Source: Shinisaurus crocodilurus
Taxonomy: Eukaryota > Chordata > Lepidosauria > Squamata > Shinisauridae
Assembly (NCBI GenBank): GCA_021292165.1
Contig: JAHFWL010001321.1
Location: forward strand, 886,501 to 950,500
Direction of reading: 5' to 3'
DNA length: 64,000 bases
Part shown: positions 54,065-63,818 of the stretch, piece by piece
Numbering within the stretch: the stretch's first letter is position 1
Layout: every line of letters starts with the position of its first letter
Notes under the pieces: generated by a model
What the model was told of the DNA's origin: nothing
Database searches by the model: none
What the model saw: only the letters and a program-made list of their open reading frames with translations
Made by a program: the position numbers and the translations under genes

Positions 54065-54700
54065 TCACAGATGAATCTCTATTGTTCTCACATATGTATG
54101 CAGGCAGGAAAACTGTGGCAGAAATTACCATAACAGAAATAAGTTGATGGCAAGTTTTCCAAATGTCAACATTGCTTTTAGAATGTATCTTACCATTTTT
54201 GGAACAAGTCATGAAGGGGAGCACTCTTTGTCAAAGCTGAAACGTATAAAGAACTGTCTTAGGTCAAAGATGGCACAAAAACGACTATCTTCACTTGCAC
54301 TGCTCTCAGTTGTTGAGCTGTTGCAAAAAAAAGAAAGAAAAGAAATTTGAAGATGTAATCTGTGATTTTGCTCACAAAAAGCACTGCAAAGTTAATGTTT
54401 AACTTACATTAAGACATATTATACCTGTATGAATAAACTGCTAAATCAAAGTATATAATTTGATTGAATTAAATTGAATCTTTTTGTAAGCCGCAATCTT
54501 TTTCATAGGCTCTAGGCGCTGTAGCTATCGTGCCCTGGACCCAGAGCTTCAGACCTGGCTGCGTTTCAGTTGATTGTACTGGCACTGCCCATGTTTGCAC
54601 GGAACAATAAGTCAGGATTGCTGGAAATTCTGGCTAATTGTTCATACTGGTTCACACTGCTCAATTGCTCCCCGTTTGGTTCTTGCCAGCAGAAGCAGCT
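54065..54700. other. No gene seen
   Basis: AT-rich intronic DNA. The stretch 54150-54330 has a short open frame but no recognisable protein. Confidence 0.4.
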
Positions 54701-54714
54701 AAACTGACCTAGAC

Positions 54715-54851
54715 CAAGGGTAAGCAAAAGGTAGGTCTCCAGATGTTTTGCACTTCAACTTCCAGAAGCCCTTTGCCAGCATGGCCAATGGTCAGGAATG
54801 CTGGGAGTTGATGTCCAAAACATCTGGAGATCGACTTCCTGCCCACCCCTG
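54715..54851. mobile_element. hAT-type foldback element with perfect 8-bp duplication
   Basis: 'acctagac' at 54707-54714 and 54852-54859. Terminus 'ctgcccacccctg' on the right, 'caagggtaagcaa' on the left, with paired arms 'tctccagatgtttt' and 'aaaacatctggaga'. It proves that this palindromic family transposes as hAT. Confidence 0.92.
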
Positions 54852-54981
54852 ACCTAGACTTCACCAGGCAGAAAAGGTTTGGTGTCATGCCTGAACCGGG
54901 ACTCCTGCTTTGTCGCTCCCGAAAGAGCCGGGAATCATAAACCAAGAACAAACCCTAGTTAGTGAGACTCTGCTGTTTCAG

Positions 54982-55105
54982 GTGGCCTTTGAAGAATCAG
55001 CTATGAGTTTCTCCAAGGTAAGCCAGGCTTCTCATGACTCTGAGCAGAGACAACTGTACATAGAAACCAAGCAGGAAGATGACAACGGAGAAACCAGCCA
55101 GCTGG
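54982..55105 (+). CDS. SCAN gene B, KRAB-A-like exon
   Basis: Acceptor 'ctgtttcag' (54981), donor 'gctgggtaagg' (GT at 55106-55107), 124 bp, phase 0 in and 1 out. It encodes 41 residues starting 'VAFEESAMSFSKVSQ' with 'EQRQLYIETKQED' and ending 'TSQLG'. It is paralogous to 29750-29879, two codons shorter, with the same missing KRAB-A core residues. Confidence 0.8.
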
Positions 55106-55224
55106 GTAAGGAGGACTCCTTTATACGCCAGAGTACTTGGACATGCTATACAGTTTCTGTCTTGAGCATCTCCAGAAGGGACCTAAGGAAAATTGGGAGC
55201 GGGTGGCCGGAGAGAGATGCAGAT

Positions 55225-55436
55225 TCCTGATACTCTGTAGTAGTCGATCCTTGTGTTTCCCATGGCACCTGTTTTATTCCCATCTGGTGTTCAGGTTGCT
55301 AAAGGAAGTGTACTTCTCAGTAGCTGGAATGTTCAGGAACATTCTGTGACATCACAGTAAGCTCAGCCAATTGCCAAGCTGACTTGCAGGCATCGGCCTG
55401 TTTTTAGCTTATTTTGCATAAGGTAATATATATTTT
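55225..55436 (+). repeat. Dispersed repeat, copy 1 of 2
   Basis: From 'tcctgatactctgt' to 'gcataaggtaatatatat'. Strongly similar to 57108-57316 ('gttcaggaacattctgtgac' against 'gttcaggaacattccgtgac'). Family unknown. Confidence 0.75.
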
Positions 55437-56085
55437 ATCATCCTGCAGGGATGGGGAACTGTGTCTGGGGGGCTGGGTGACACCCCCCCCTGAGCTCTCC
55501 ATGGACCTGATGATGTCATGGAGTGGGGCCGTGTGCCCCCTGATGTCATCTGGTCTCTGCCCAGAACTCCTTCAGCTGGCGCTTTGGTTAGGATCTCAGC
55601 TTTGATGCGAGTGGGCTTCCTTTCCCCAGCCAGGGGGAAGCCCGCACGCGGCAAAGCCGGATGCCTGAGTGAGGCACCGGCTGGTGGAGCGCTTCTCCAG
55701 CCAAGGGCCTCAGTCGGGTCAGCCCTGTGCCTTCCCCCCATTGGGGAGGATGAGGGATGGACAAAGCTCTTAGCTCGCCTCTCCCCCTCCCAATTGGGAC
55801 AGTGAGTGGCACGCTAAGGGCAGTCCCCTGCTGGTAGCAGGGATTACAGTGAGGATCCTTCTCCACGCTTTCCTTCAGTGCTAGCCCTCAGGGTGGGGCC
55901 TCAGCCTCCAGGGCTCCCTGCTAGCCTTCAGCCTTCGAGGAGGGGCCTCACCTGAGGCCTCTTTGACCAGATGGACTGGCCTTGTGGCCCAAATGTGGCC
56001 CGCGGGTTGGCGGTTCCTCATCCATGCCCTACTGAATGAGGTCTTTAAATGGAATATGTGCTTCTCTGTCATCTTCTTAGGGTGC
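55437..56085. other. No gene seen
   Basis: GC-richer intron DNA with a weak R1-like look near 55440-55560 and 55960-56030. Nothing firm. Confidence 0.35.
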
Positions 56086-56089
56086 AATC

Positions 56090-56505
56090 CCATTTATTTA
56101 TTTGTTAAATTTGTGGATCGCCCATCTGGCCGGCAAACTGGCCACTCTGGGCGATGTACAGCATAATAAAATACAGAATAAAATACATTTAAAACAGTAT
56201 AAAATTTAAAAACCTTAGCCCACCCCATATTCCCGTTTGAAAAGCCATGTTTTTAGTGAGCGGCGGAAGCTCAGCAGAGAGGGGGCATGGCGGAGGTCAC
56301 TGGGGAGAGAGTTCCACACTATGGGGGCTGCCACAGAAAAGGCCCTCTTCCTAGTTCCCACCAGTCTAGCTGCTCTGGCTGAAGGGACAAGGAGAAGACC
56401 GTCTGTGGCAGATCTTGTTGAGCGGCCTACTTGGTGTTGCTGGAGACACTCCTTGAGATAAACTGGACCGGAGCTGTATAGGGTTTTAAAGGTCAAAACC
56501 AACAG
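56090..56505 (-). mobile_element. L2 LINE 3' fragment, minus strand
   Basis: Minus-strand ORF2 end ('RKRAFSVAAPIVWNSLPSDL', 'SFRRSLKTWLF'), then the 3' end with 'tcgcccatctggccggcaaa'. Confidence 0.82.
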
Positions 56506-56508
56506 CTA

Positions 56509-56573
56509 TGCTGGCTGGGGCATGCTGGGAGTTGTAGGCCTTTTTTCTGTCTAAACATGCACCGGATTGCACC
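56509..56573. mobile_element. Harbinger-like element, right half only
   Basis: 'ctggctggggcatgctggga' to 'gcaccggattgcaccc'. The left half is missing, at the boundary with the L2. Confidence 0.65.
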
Positions 56574-56655
56574 CTTCATTGCCTTCATTCCCCATGTTCA
56601 GGTTCTGTTGTCCTCTAAATGAGATTTTTCGGGATCATCCCATTTATTTTTCTAG

Positions 56656-57107
56656 TGGACAATGCGTGGATGAGCACAGACAAGGAGAAATACATGCCGG
56701 GTGGTTCAGAACTGGTGGGGCCACACGGGATGGCAATGTGGAAAGCGGAAGAAAACCTTTGCCCGTGCCATGAGCAGGGAAATGCCTCGGCAAGTCGGGA
56801 AAGAGGGGAGTGCCAGCAAGAAACCCATCCGGAGGAGGAACAGGAGGAGCCTGTTCCTTGCGGGGAAGATCAGAAGACCCCCGGGGAGCCCACAGTCCAG
56901 GCAGGAATTGATGCTGGTAAGAAACTAAACAGCTGTGATGCATGTAAGTAAGTACATCAGAATGCCAGGGTCCCTGAGAACACTGGGCTAGGAGGAAGAA
57001 CACACCAGTGCTTTGTGGGAAATCCTTTCTCTGTAGCTTAAACCTCCATCCCAGAACCCCCACTGAGGGAGAAACAGTATTGAGTGCTCAGACTATGGGG
57101 AAAACAT
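56656..57107 (+). pseudogene. SCAN gene B, decayed zinc-finger exon
   Basis: The acceptor 'tttttctag' (56655) gives phase 1. The frame is open for 97 codons to TAA at 56949 and aligns with the gene A terminal exon ('EKYMPG', 'QQETHPEEEQEEP', 'AGKKLNSCDACK'). After the stop, finger remnants appear in shifted frames ('LCGKSFLCSLNLH' near 57011-57049, then 'tactatgggg'-type 'YGKT'). The array ends where a dispersed repeat begins at 57108. No complete finger survives, so this exon cannot make a DNA-binding domain. Confidence 0.8.
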
Positions 57108-57316
57108 TCCTGACACTCTGTGTTTCCCATGACACCCGTTTTATTCCTGTCGAGTGTTCCAGTTGCAGGAGGAAAGCATTCTTCTCAGTAACTGGCATGT
57201 TCAGGAACATTCCGTGACATCACAGTAAGCTCTGCCAATCACCAAGCTTACTAGCAGGTAGCTGGCAGGCATCAGACCGTGTTTAGCTTATTTTGCATAA
57301 GGTAATATATATCTTA
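57108..57316 (+). repeat. Dispersed repeat, copy 2 of 2
   Basis: Same repeat as 55225-55436. It starts inside the last finger remnant of the decayed exon. Confidence 0.75.
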
Positions 57317-57483
57317 CCTTTGTTACCCTACCACATATAAGCTAGGTCCTGTCCTGTCATGCTCAGTGCCGCCCGTGCAGGAAACAAATATTCCTCTCTA
57401 GTTTTCTTTCTGTGTTTATTTAATTTTTAAAATGTCTGTACCACTTTTACAAAAGAAAACATTTAGCTCTTCCTATGCATTTA

Positions 57484-57618
57484 GCAATCCTATGCACATT
57501 TAGACAAAAAAAAAAAAGTCCTACAACTCCCAGTATCCCTCTAGGAAGCCATACTGGCTGGGGCATGCTGGGAATTGTAGGAATTTTTAAAAATCTAAAC
57601 ATGCATAGGATTGTACTC
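57484..57618. mobile_element. Harbinger-like foldback element
   Basis: Flanked by TTA (57481-57483) and TAA (57619-57621). The arms 'gtcctacaactcccag' and 'ctgggaattgtaggaa' pair. Confidence 0.75.
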
Positions 57619-57730
57619 TAAGTACGTTTTTTTTTTAAAAGGATTATATTTTTTATCAGTTTGCTTAAAAATATGGACCAAATGAAATCCTTGAGTATCC
57701 CTCATGATGGTGATGATAATACTGGTACTG

Positions 57731-57869
57731 CAACCGTCCCCAATCCGGTGCCTCCTAGATGTGTTGGACTATAAACCCCATCTTCCCCAGCTGGCGTGGC
57801 CCATGTTGGGTGGTGATAATGGGGGTGGTCGTCCAACACATCTGAAGAGCACCAGAATGGGGAAGAATG
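57731..57869. mobile_element. hAT-type foldback element with 7/8 target duplication
   Basis: Flanks 'tggtactg' (57723-57730) and 'aggtactg' (57870-57877). Paired arms 'agatgtgttggac' and 'gtccaacacatct'. Confidence 0.85.
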
Positions 57870-57949
57870 AGGTACTGTCTGTTAGCCGCAGTCAAGAAAA
57901 ACTTGTCCCTACTTGGCATGAACGTATTTATTTATTATTTATTTATTGA

Positions 57950-58495
57950 CAAGATTTATATACTGCTCCATATTCCAGTATGGTGAATCTGGAGCAGTGA
58001 ACAATAAAAGATCAAACAAATAAAGAAATAAAACAATGTGTTAAAAACAAGATCAGTAAAAACCATATCAATAAACCTGTGGCTGGTTAGATCAGGAAGG
58101 CTTCCTGGAATAAAAGTGTTTTCAAGAGGCGCCGAAAACAACACAGTGTTGGAACCTGCCTGACCTCCAGAGGCAGGGACTTCCAGAGAAATGGGGCCAC
58201 TACACTGAAGGCGCTTCTCCTGGTGGACTCCAATCAGGCCGTAGGTCCATCTGGAACCACCAGGAGGCATGTCTTCTGATGACCTCAGTGACCGGGCAGG
58301 CCTCGCTCAAGTATCCTGGTCTCAAGTTGTTTAGGGCTTTGTACACAAGCACCAGAACCTTAAACCTGGCCTGGTAGCAAATAGGCAGCATTGCAGTTCC
58401 TTCAGCAAAGGAGTTGCGTGCTGAAAAGGGGCAGCTCCCGACAACAGCTGAGCTGCTGCATTCTGCACAAGCTGCGGCTTCCAGAGCCACCTTAA
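57950..58495 (-). mobile_element. L2 LINE 3' fragment, minus strand
   Basis: Minus-strand ORF2 end is recognisable ('ARFKVLVLVYKALNNLRPGY'), with the 3' end at the left near 'gacaagatttatatactgct'. Confidence 0.82.
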
Positions 58496-58569
58496 AGCAG
58501 CCCCTCGTACTTGGAGTGGACAGATTCACAAAGGGGAAACAATACACAGAGGAGCCCAGATAGCAGCCT

Positions 58570-58680
58570 TCCCCCAACCTGGGGCTCTCCAGGCCTACAA
58601 TTCCCATGGACTGCTGGCTGGGGCTGATGGGAGTTGTAATCCAAAACTTCTGCAGGGACCCAGGTCGGGGAAGGCTGCCA
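58570..58680. repeat. hAT-type foldback element
   Basis: Starts 'cagccttcccccaacctggg', ends 'ggtcggggaaggctg'. No target duplication was found. Confidence 0.7.
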
Positions 58681-58942
58681 AGGAGGGTCCTCTATAAAAT
58701 TATGTACGGCAAAGAAAAAACCTCCCTGGAGTAGGAGACATGGAGGTGAGCAGAGAGAGGAAGTTTCCAGGGTTATTTGAGTGGCCTCAATTGGAGTCAA
58801 AGTGGTGGAACTGGTTGAGCCTTTTGGGCTGCTCCTGCATGTCTCTTTTCCTGGCCTTCTCTGGAAGGAGCTATTCCAGCCGGCCTCCCCAAGCCATGAA
58901 TAATTATCTCTCCTGAGCAAAGCATCAAATCAATAAACCAAG

Positions 58943-59168
58943 AGAGCCAGTGTGGCGTAGTGGTGAGAGTGTTGGACTGGGACTCGGGAGATCCGGGTTC
59001 TAGTCCCCGCTCGGCCATGAAACTCACTGGGTGACTTTGGGCCAGTCACTGACTCTCAGCCTAACCTACCTCACAGGGTTGTTGTGAGGATGAAAATGGA
59101 GAGGAGGAGGGCCATACTGCCTTGGTCTCCTTGCAAGAGGGAAAAAAGTGGGATATATAAAGATGATT
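58943..59168 (+). mobile_element. MIR-like tRNA-derived SINE
   Basis: Complete copy ('agagccagtgtggcgtagtg', 'ccgggttctagtccccgct'), ending in a (gatt)n-like tail. Confidence 0.9.
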
Positions 59169-59384
59169 GATTGATTACTTCCCAGTGGGAATGATTTGGA
59201 CTTGAGTCCTTTGGAGGCTGAGTGGAGGACTAGACTGGGAGCCCAGGTGGGCCGGACTGGGCCAGCGTCCTGAGGTTAGACACCCCTGGTGTAGACTGAT
59301 GTGTTTTCTCCAGTGTTTCGTAGATACCAAGAGTTGGAGGGGGGCTTGTATGAGCATCTAGTATGAGCATCAGAACACCTTAAT

Positions 59385-59700
59385 ATTAGTACCCAAAAGG
59401 GGTCAACCCATGAAGGTAAATGGTGGGAGATTCATAACAGATTAAAGGAAGGACTTCTTCACACAGCACATAGTTAAACGATGGAATTTGCCTCCACAAG
59501 AAGTCATGATGGTCATCAGCCTGGACAGCTTTAAAAGAGCAGACAGATTTCTGGAGTCTAAGGCTCTCCATGGCCACTAGTCCTGATGGCTATATGCTAC
59601 CCCCAGTATCAGAGGCAAACACCCCTGAGTACCAGTTTCTGAGAAACACAAGCGGAAGGGTGCTGTTACACTCATGTCCTGCCTGTGGGCTTTGGAGAGG
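59385..59700 (+). mobile_element. CR1-clade (L3-like) fragment
   Basis: 'gtacccaaaaggggtcaacc' to 'cactcatgtcctgcctgtgg'. It is broken on the right by a MIR-like SINE. Confidence 0.8.
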
Positions 59701-59707
59701 CATCTGG

Positions 59708-59953
59708 AGAGCCAGTGTAGCATAGTGGTTAGAGCGCTGGACTGGGACTCGGGAGATCCGGGTTCTAGTCCTCTCACTTGGCCATGAAGCTCACTGGGAG
59801 ACTTTGGGCCAGTCACTGACTCTCAGCCTAACCTACCTCACAGGGTTGTTGTGAGGATAAAATGGAGAGGAGGAAGAGGATTATGTAACCCGCTTTGGGT
59901 TCTTTGCAGGAAAAAAGGCAGGATATAAATATAATAAATAAATAAATAAAACA
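59708..59953 (+). mobile_element. MIR-like tRNA-derived SINE
   Basis: Complete copy ('agagccagtgtagcatagtg', '(aata)n' end), inserted in or next to the CR1 fragment. About 59955-60025 is an antisense CR1 3' end. Confidence 0.88.
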
Positions 59954-60082
59954 ATGAAGTCAGAAGGGACCTCAAAGTTCATCTAGTCCAAACCCTTTGC
60001 CTGCCAATGCAGAAAATCCGCTGCTACAGCATCCCTCAACCAGTCTGATTTTGTTCGTTTCTTTTTTTGCTTCCTGCTGCAG

Positions 60083-60178
60083 AAGGATCTCTGATTCCCA
60101 AACCTGATCTCCTCTCCTGGCTGGAAGAGAAGGAGGATCCACTTGCTCAGCGTTCAGAGGAAGGAGAGAGATTTGCAG
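60083..60178 (+). CDS. KRAB-B-like exon, phase 1 on both sides
   Basis: 96 bp between a strong acceptor ('ttgcttcctgctgcag', 60082) and a donor ('gcaggtaac', GT at 60179-60180). It encodes 'GSLIPKPDLLSWLEEKED' and continues 'PLAQRSEEGERFAG', matching the KRAB-B pattern with its 'KPDLxxxLEExE' core. Incoming phase 1 fits the KRAB-A-like exon at 54982-55105, so it may belong to SCAN gene B after skipping the dead finger exon, with a finger exon beyond 64000. It could also belong to a separate gene. The exon is too short for an ORF scan. Confidence 0.75.
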
Positions 60179-60349
60179 GTAACTGCTTCATTGTGTGGAG
60201 GGCCCCTTTTTTGTCTGGGCCCTCGTGGTAGGATGGGGTGCTGCTGGGTTCCCCCAAGATGTTCCTCCAAGATCAGAGGATGCCGCTGAATACCAGTGGA
60301 TAAAACCATCGGTGATGTGGAGAAAGTGGAGGGAGAGACGTTTTTCTTT

Positions 60350-60757
60350 TCTTCTAAGACTAGAGCCCAAAAGGGTCATCCCGTGAAGCTGAATGGTGGG
60401 TAATTCAGGACAGATAAAAAGAAGTCCTTCTTCACACAGCATAGAGTTAAACTATGGAACTCATTTCCACAAGATGTCGTGATGGCCACCAACTTGGAAG
60501 GTTTTAAAAGGGGATTGGAAAAATTCATGGAGGAGAAGGCTATCAGTGGCTACTAGTCCTCATGGCTATATGCTACCTCCAGTGTCAGAGGCAGTATGCC
60601 TATGTACACCAGTTCCTGGGGAACATGGGCAGGAAGGTGCTGTTGCACTCATTTCCTGCTTGTGGCATTCCCATTGGGGCCTCTGGTTGGCCACTGTGTG
60701 AACAGAATGCTGGACTGGATGGACCCTTGATCCAGCAAGGCTCTTCTTATGTAGGAC
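60350..60757 (+). mobile_element. CR1-clade (L3-like) 3' end
   Basis: 'ctagagcccaaaagggtcat' to 'aaggctcttcttatgt'; complete 3' tail. Confidence 0.85.
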
Positions 60758-61590
60758 TATCCTCTAGTAGAAGCAGCGCCTTCCTAGCTGTGGTTCTTCT
60801 TATATTTATGTGTTCTATTTTAAATGCTTTTTGTCATTGTATGGTATAAAGGCAATTATTCCTTAGAGCAGGCCGTTCCTTAGCATAAAAGTCAGCCATG
60901 GTAGTAGTAGTACTACTAGTAATTTATCCCCCCTCCCGAATAAAAAAAAACACCTACCCACAGCTACTGTGAGGATTGCAGCTAAACTTCAAGTGAACAG
61001 GAAAGGCTGAGGAGAGGTGGCAGAGGATGTCAGCGTCCCTGCTCATCAGGAAATCCTGGCACTTTGGCCCTGCAAGCCCTGAATCCACAACACCGCTGAT
61101 CGTAACTGAGCTGAGCACCCCCAGTTGTAGACTGGGAGGAACAACAAAGATATATCCAATCCAATATTCTTTATTATAGTCATAGACCAGCAAAAAGTAG
61201 AACATTCTCTGCATACAAGAAACCCACCGGGTAAGCAGTATGCGAAGTACAATAATACAAATAAATGTACTCGTGCTCATCCACATAGAGTAGAAGCACA
61301 AGGCACATATAACAGTTAATCCAGCTAAATTTAAAACTGTTATACAGCAAAAAGGTACATTGAGATATACTAAGTTTCTAAATAAAACAATTGAGGTTTC
61401 TAAATAAAAACAATTCCAAACCTACTATGCGGATGTGAAGAGAATGTTAGGTTTTGCATAGTGGGCAGAACGAGGATTGCCACCTGACATGGAGGATGTC
61501 TCTTGAGGTGAAGTACACAAGGTCTTCAGTCACCAGACAGAGTCTCAAGGTTTATGACTCAGCAACCTTGGGACAGATTTGGGGTAAACA
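60758..61590. other. No gene; AT-rich unassigned repeat
   Basis: 'ccaatccaatattctttatt' at about 61155 and the AT-rich stretch to 61430 look repeat-like, but I cannot name the family. Confidence 0.4.
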
Positions 61591-61960
61591 TGTTGTGATG
61601 AATAGGTTATATGACTGGTGAGTAATATCCTATTTATAGGTACAGGGTCTAGGGGTATAAAGACTGACACACTTGTTGACTTCCCCACTTGACTTCCACT
61701 CTCTGGTCTTGTTCTGGACTTCTACTTCAAGTCAGTCACTTCACTGCATCTCAGCCTTACCACTGGGGTCTTGGATTTGTATCTGCAATCATGTAGTGAG
61801 TAAGAGATGCATTGCTTGCCTTAATCCCATGTAATTGGGTCTTACAAATAAAGTCTTTAATCTTTATTAACTGCTGTTATCTCCTCCTTCCGTCTGCATG
61901 ACTGGGACTGAGGGTCACTGGCTAGGTAAGCTTTTGAACCCGGGTCAGTCCAGCTCTCAC
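61591..61960 (+). mobile_element. Possible solo LTR
   Basis: Starts 'tgttgtgatg', similar to the copia LTR start, has TATA-like 'tataaag' near 61660 and AATAAA near 61848, and could end 'ctcaca'. No target duplication was found, so the boundaries and the call are weak. Confidence 0.35.
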
Positions 61961-62615
61961 AGAGAAAGCCAGGGCAGGTACACACAGACCCCGCCTCTCT
62001 CCTGGTACCACACTTGATTCATGCAAGGAGGCTCACAATGGAACACATCTGCATACCCCCTGGCAATTTCCCCTCCCCTGGCAGCCAAATGAGCTGTAAA
62101 GCATTCCAAACAACAAGAGGGGTGCCAAGATGCCTGGTGGCCACAAAGAAGTGGCAAGTACTCCTAAGCACCCTAAAGCACCCAGAGAAACAGGTACTCC
62201 TGGCTCATTCAACAGGTCAGGAGGGGAGGAGGCACAGGAGGGAGGAGGGAGCCAGGAAGAAGGTATAAGGAAGGGGGCCTGCCCTGCACCTAGAAAGCCA
62301 GCATGTAACAGAGTGGCCTGTGGAGGAGTATTCAGCCATAAATTGCCAGCTCATTTTCCTGGTAGGACACCTGTGCCTTCAACAGCTGCATGATGAGCAG
62401 AAGAAACTCAGCTTAAGCTTTTCCCAGCATGCAGGTGCTGGGGTGGATATTTCCTCTGTTTATTTCATCTTGGCATGTTAAGAAGGCACAGGAGCCCTGC
62501 CAGGAAGGAAAAGATGGCAACCTTTGACTCAATAGGGGATATTCTGTCTGCCATTCTCACATGGTCCCCGTTATTCCCAGTTCCCCACTGGGTTTCGACG
62601 CTTTCACTCTGGCGA
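61961..62615. other. No feature recognised
   Basis: No exon or repeat assignment could be supported. Confidence 0.4.
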
Positions 62616-62623
62616 TCCTAGAA

Positions 62624-62743
62624 CAGCCTTCTCCAACCCAGTGCCTAACAATTCCCATCTGCACCAGCCAGCATGGCCAATAGTCAGGAATGCTGGGAGT
62701 TGAAGTCCAAAACATCTGGAGGGCACCAGCTTGCGGAAGGTTG
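62624..62743. mobile_element. hAT-type foldback element with 7/8 target duplication
   Basis: Flanks 'tcctagaa' (62616-62623) and 'tcccagaa' (62744-62751). Starts 'cagccttctccaaccc', ends 'ggaaggttg'. Confidence 0.85.
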
Positions 62744-62751
62744 TCCCAGAA

Positions 62752-63360
62752 CAAACAGCAGTAAGAGCCACCTACTTTCAAGAGAAAACAAATCCCTGCA
62801 TATAGAAAGCTAGTGTGTCAGGGAGGAAGAGCCGAGCCTAGCTTAGCTCTCTATGGTAGGAAATTTTGGAGGAGCCTTCAAGCACAGGAGCCCCCACCTG
62901 CACTCTGAAGTGGTATCATGCTTAAGATGAATCAGTGGGTGGGTTCGCACGTCACACTAAGGCAACCTACAAATAAGCTACCATGGGTTGGTTATTCACT
63001 GAACAACCCATGGTACTCCTGACAGACGATCAGGTTTGCCATGGCTTGTTCTCTCCCTCAGCCCTCCCACTGGCTCTGGCATGTATCCCAGGCACTTTTG
63101 TGGCAGAACGACTCAGTCCCTATGTCAGCATCCTTTCTGAAATTGGTCTGATGGGAGTTGCAGGCCACCAAGGGAAACTCCCCCCACCCCTGCATCAACT
63201 CACCAAATGGAATTAATTTTATGAGCCCTTATGAACATGGTAGTGCATTCACCAGCTTTTTAAAAATTATTATTGAGGGGGGGGACTTTCACTGTCACAG
63301 AAGTCCGCCTCTCTGATACGTAGCCAAGCATCCAGGGTTGCCAGCATGTGTACAAGTCAT
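62752..63360. other. No gene; one foldback remnant
   Basis: About 62940-63015 resembles a half of the 2987-3230 family ('taccatgggttggttattca', 'gaacaacccatggta'). Confidence 0.4.
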
Positions 63361-63366
63361 TGTTGT

Positions 63367-63818
63367 GCTGAGCAGGAGCACAACAGGAGAGAGGCTCCAG
63401 CTGTTTTTGGGACTGTGATAAGGCAAGCAGGCTCCCAGAGAGCGAGCGAACAGGGAGAGCAAACAGGAGTTTGGCAGCGGAGTAGTACAACAATAGGAGC
63501 AGCACTACAACTTGCTGGAGTGCAAGGACAATAGGAGCTGCAAGGGAAGGGTGTGGCCTGAGAGCTTAAAAGGAAGGGAGAGGCCTGGGAGCTCATTCTG
63601 TTCCTGACTCCCAGCTGAGCAGGAGCACAACAGGAGAGAGGCTCCAGCTGTATTCGGGACGGTGATAAGGCAAGCAGGCTCCCAGAGAGCGAGCGAACAG
63701 AGCGAGCGTACAGGGAGAGCAAACAGGAGTTTGGCAGCGGAATTCGGCAGGGGAGGTCAAGGGGGAGGTCCCTAAGAAATTTCCTAGAAAGGCAGAAACA
63801 TAAAGGGAACAGAGCACT
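63367..63818 (+). promoter_or_regulatory. CR1-like LINE 5' UTR with a duplicated unit
   Basis: A unit beginning 'gctgagcaggagcacaacag' and ending 'gagtttggcagcgga' occurs at 63367-63481 and again at 63614-63741, separated by about 130 bases. The second copy has a 13-base 'agcgagcg' expansion. The position before ORF1 suggests tandem promoter monomers. Confidence 0.7.

Noticed and set aside
61591..61960. Second copia LTR based on the shared TGTTGTGAT start
   Set aside because: Beyond the first nine bases it does not resemble the copia LTR and has no target duplication; kept only as a weak LTR candidate.
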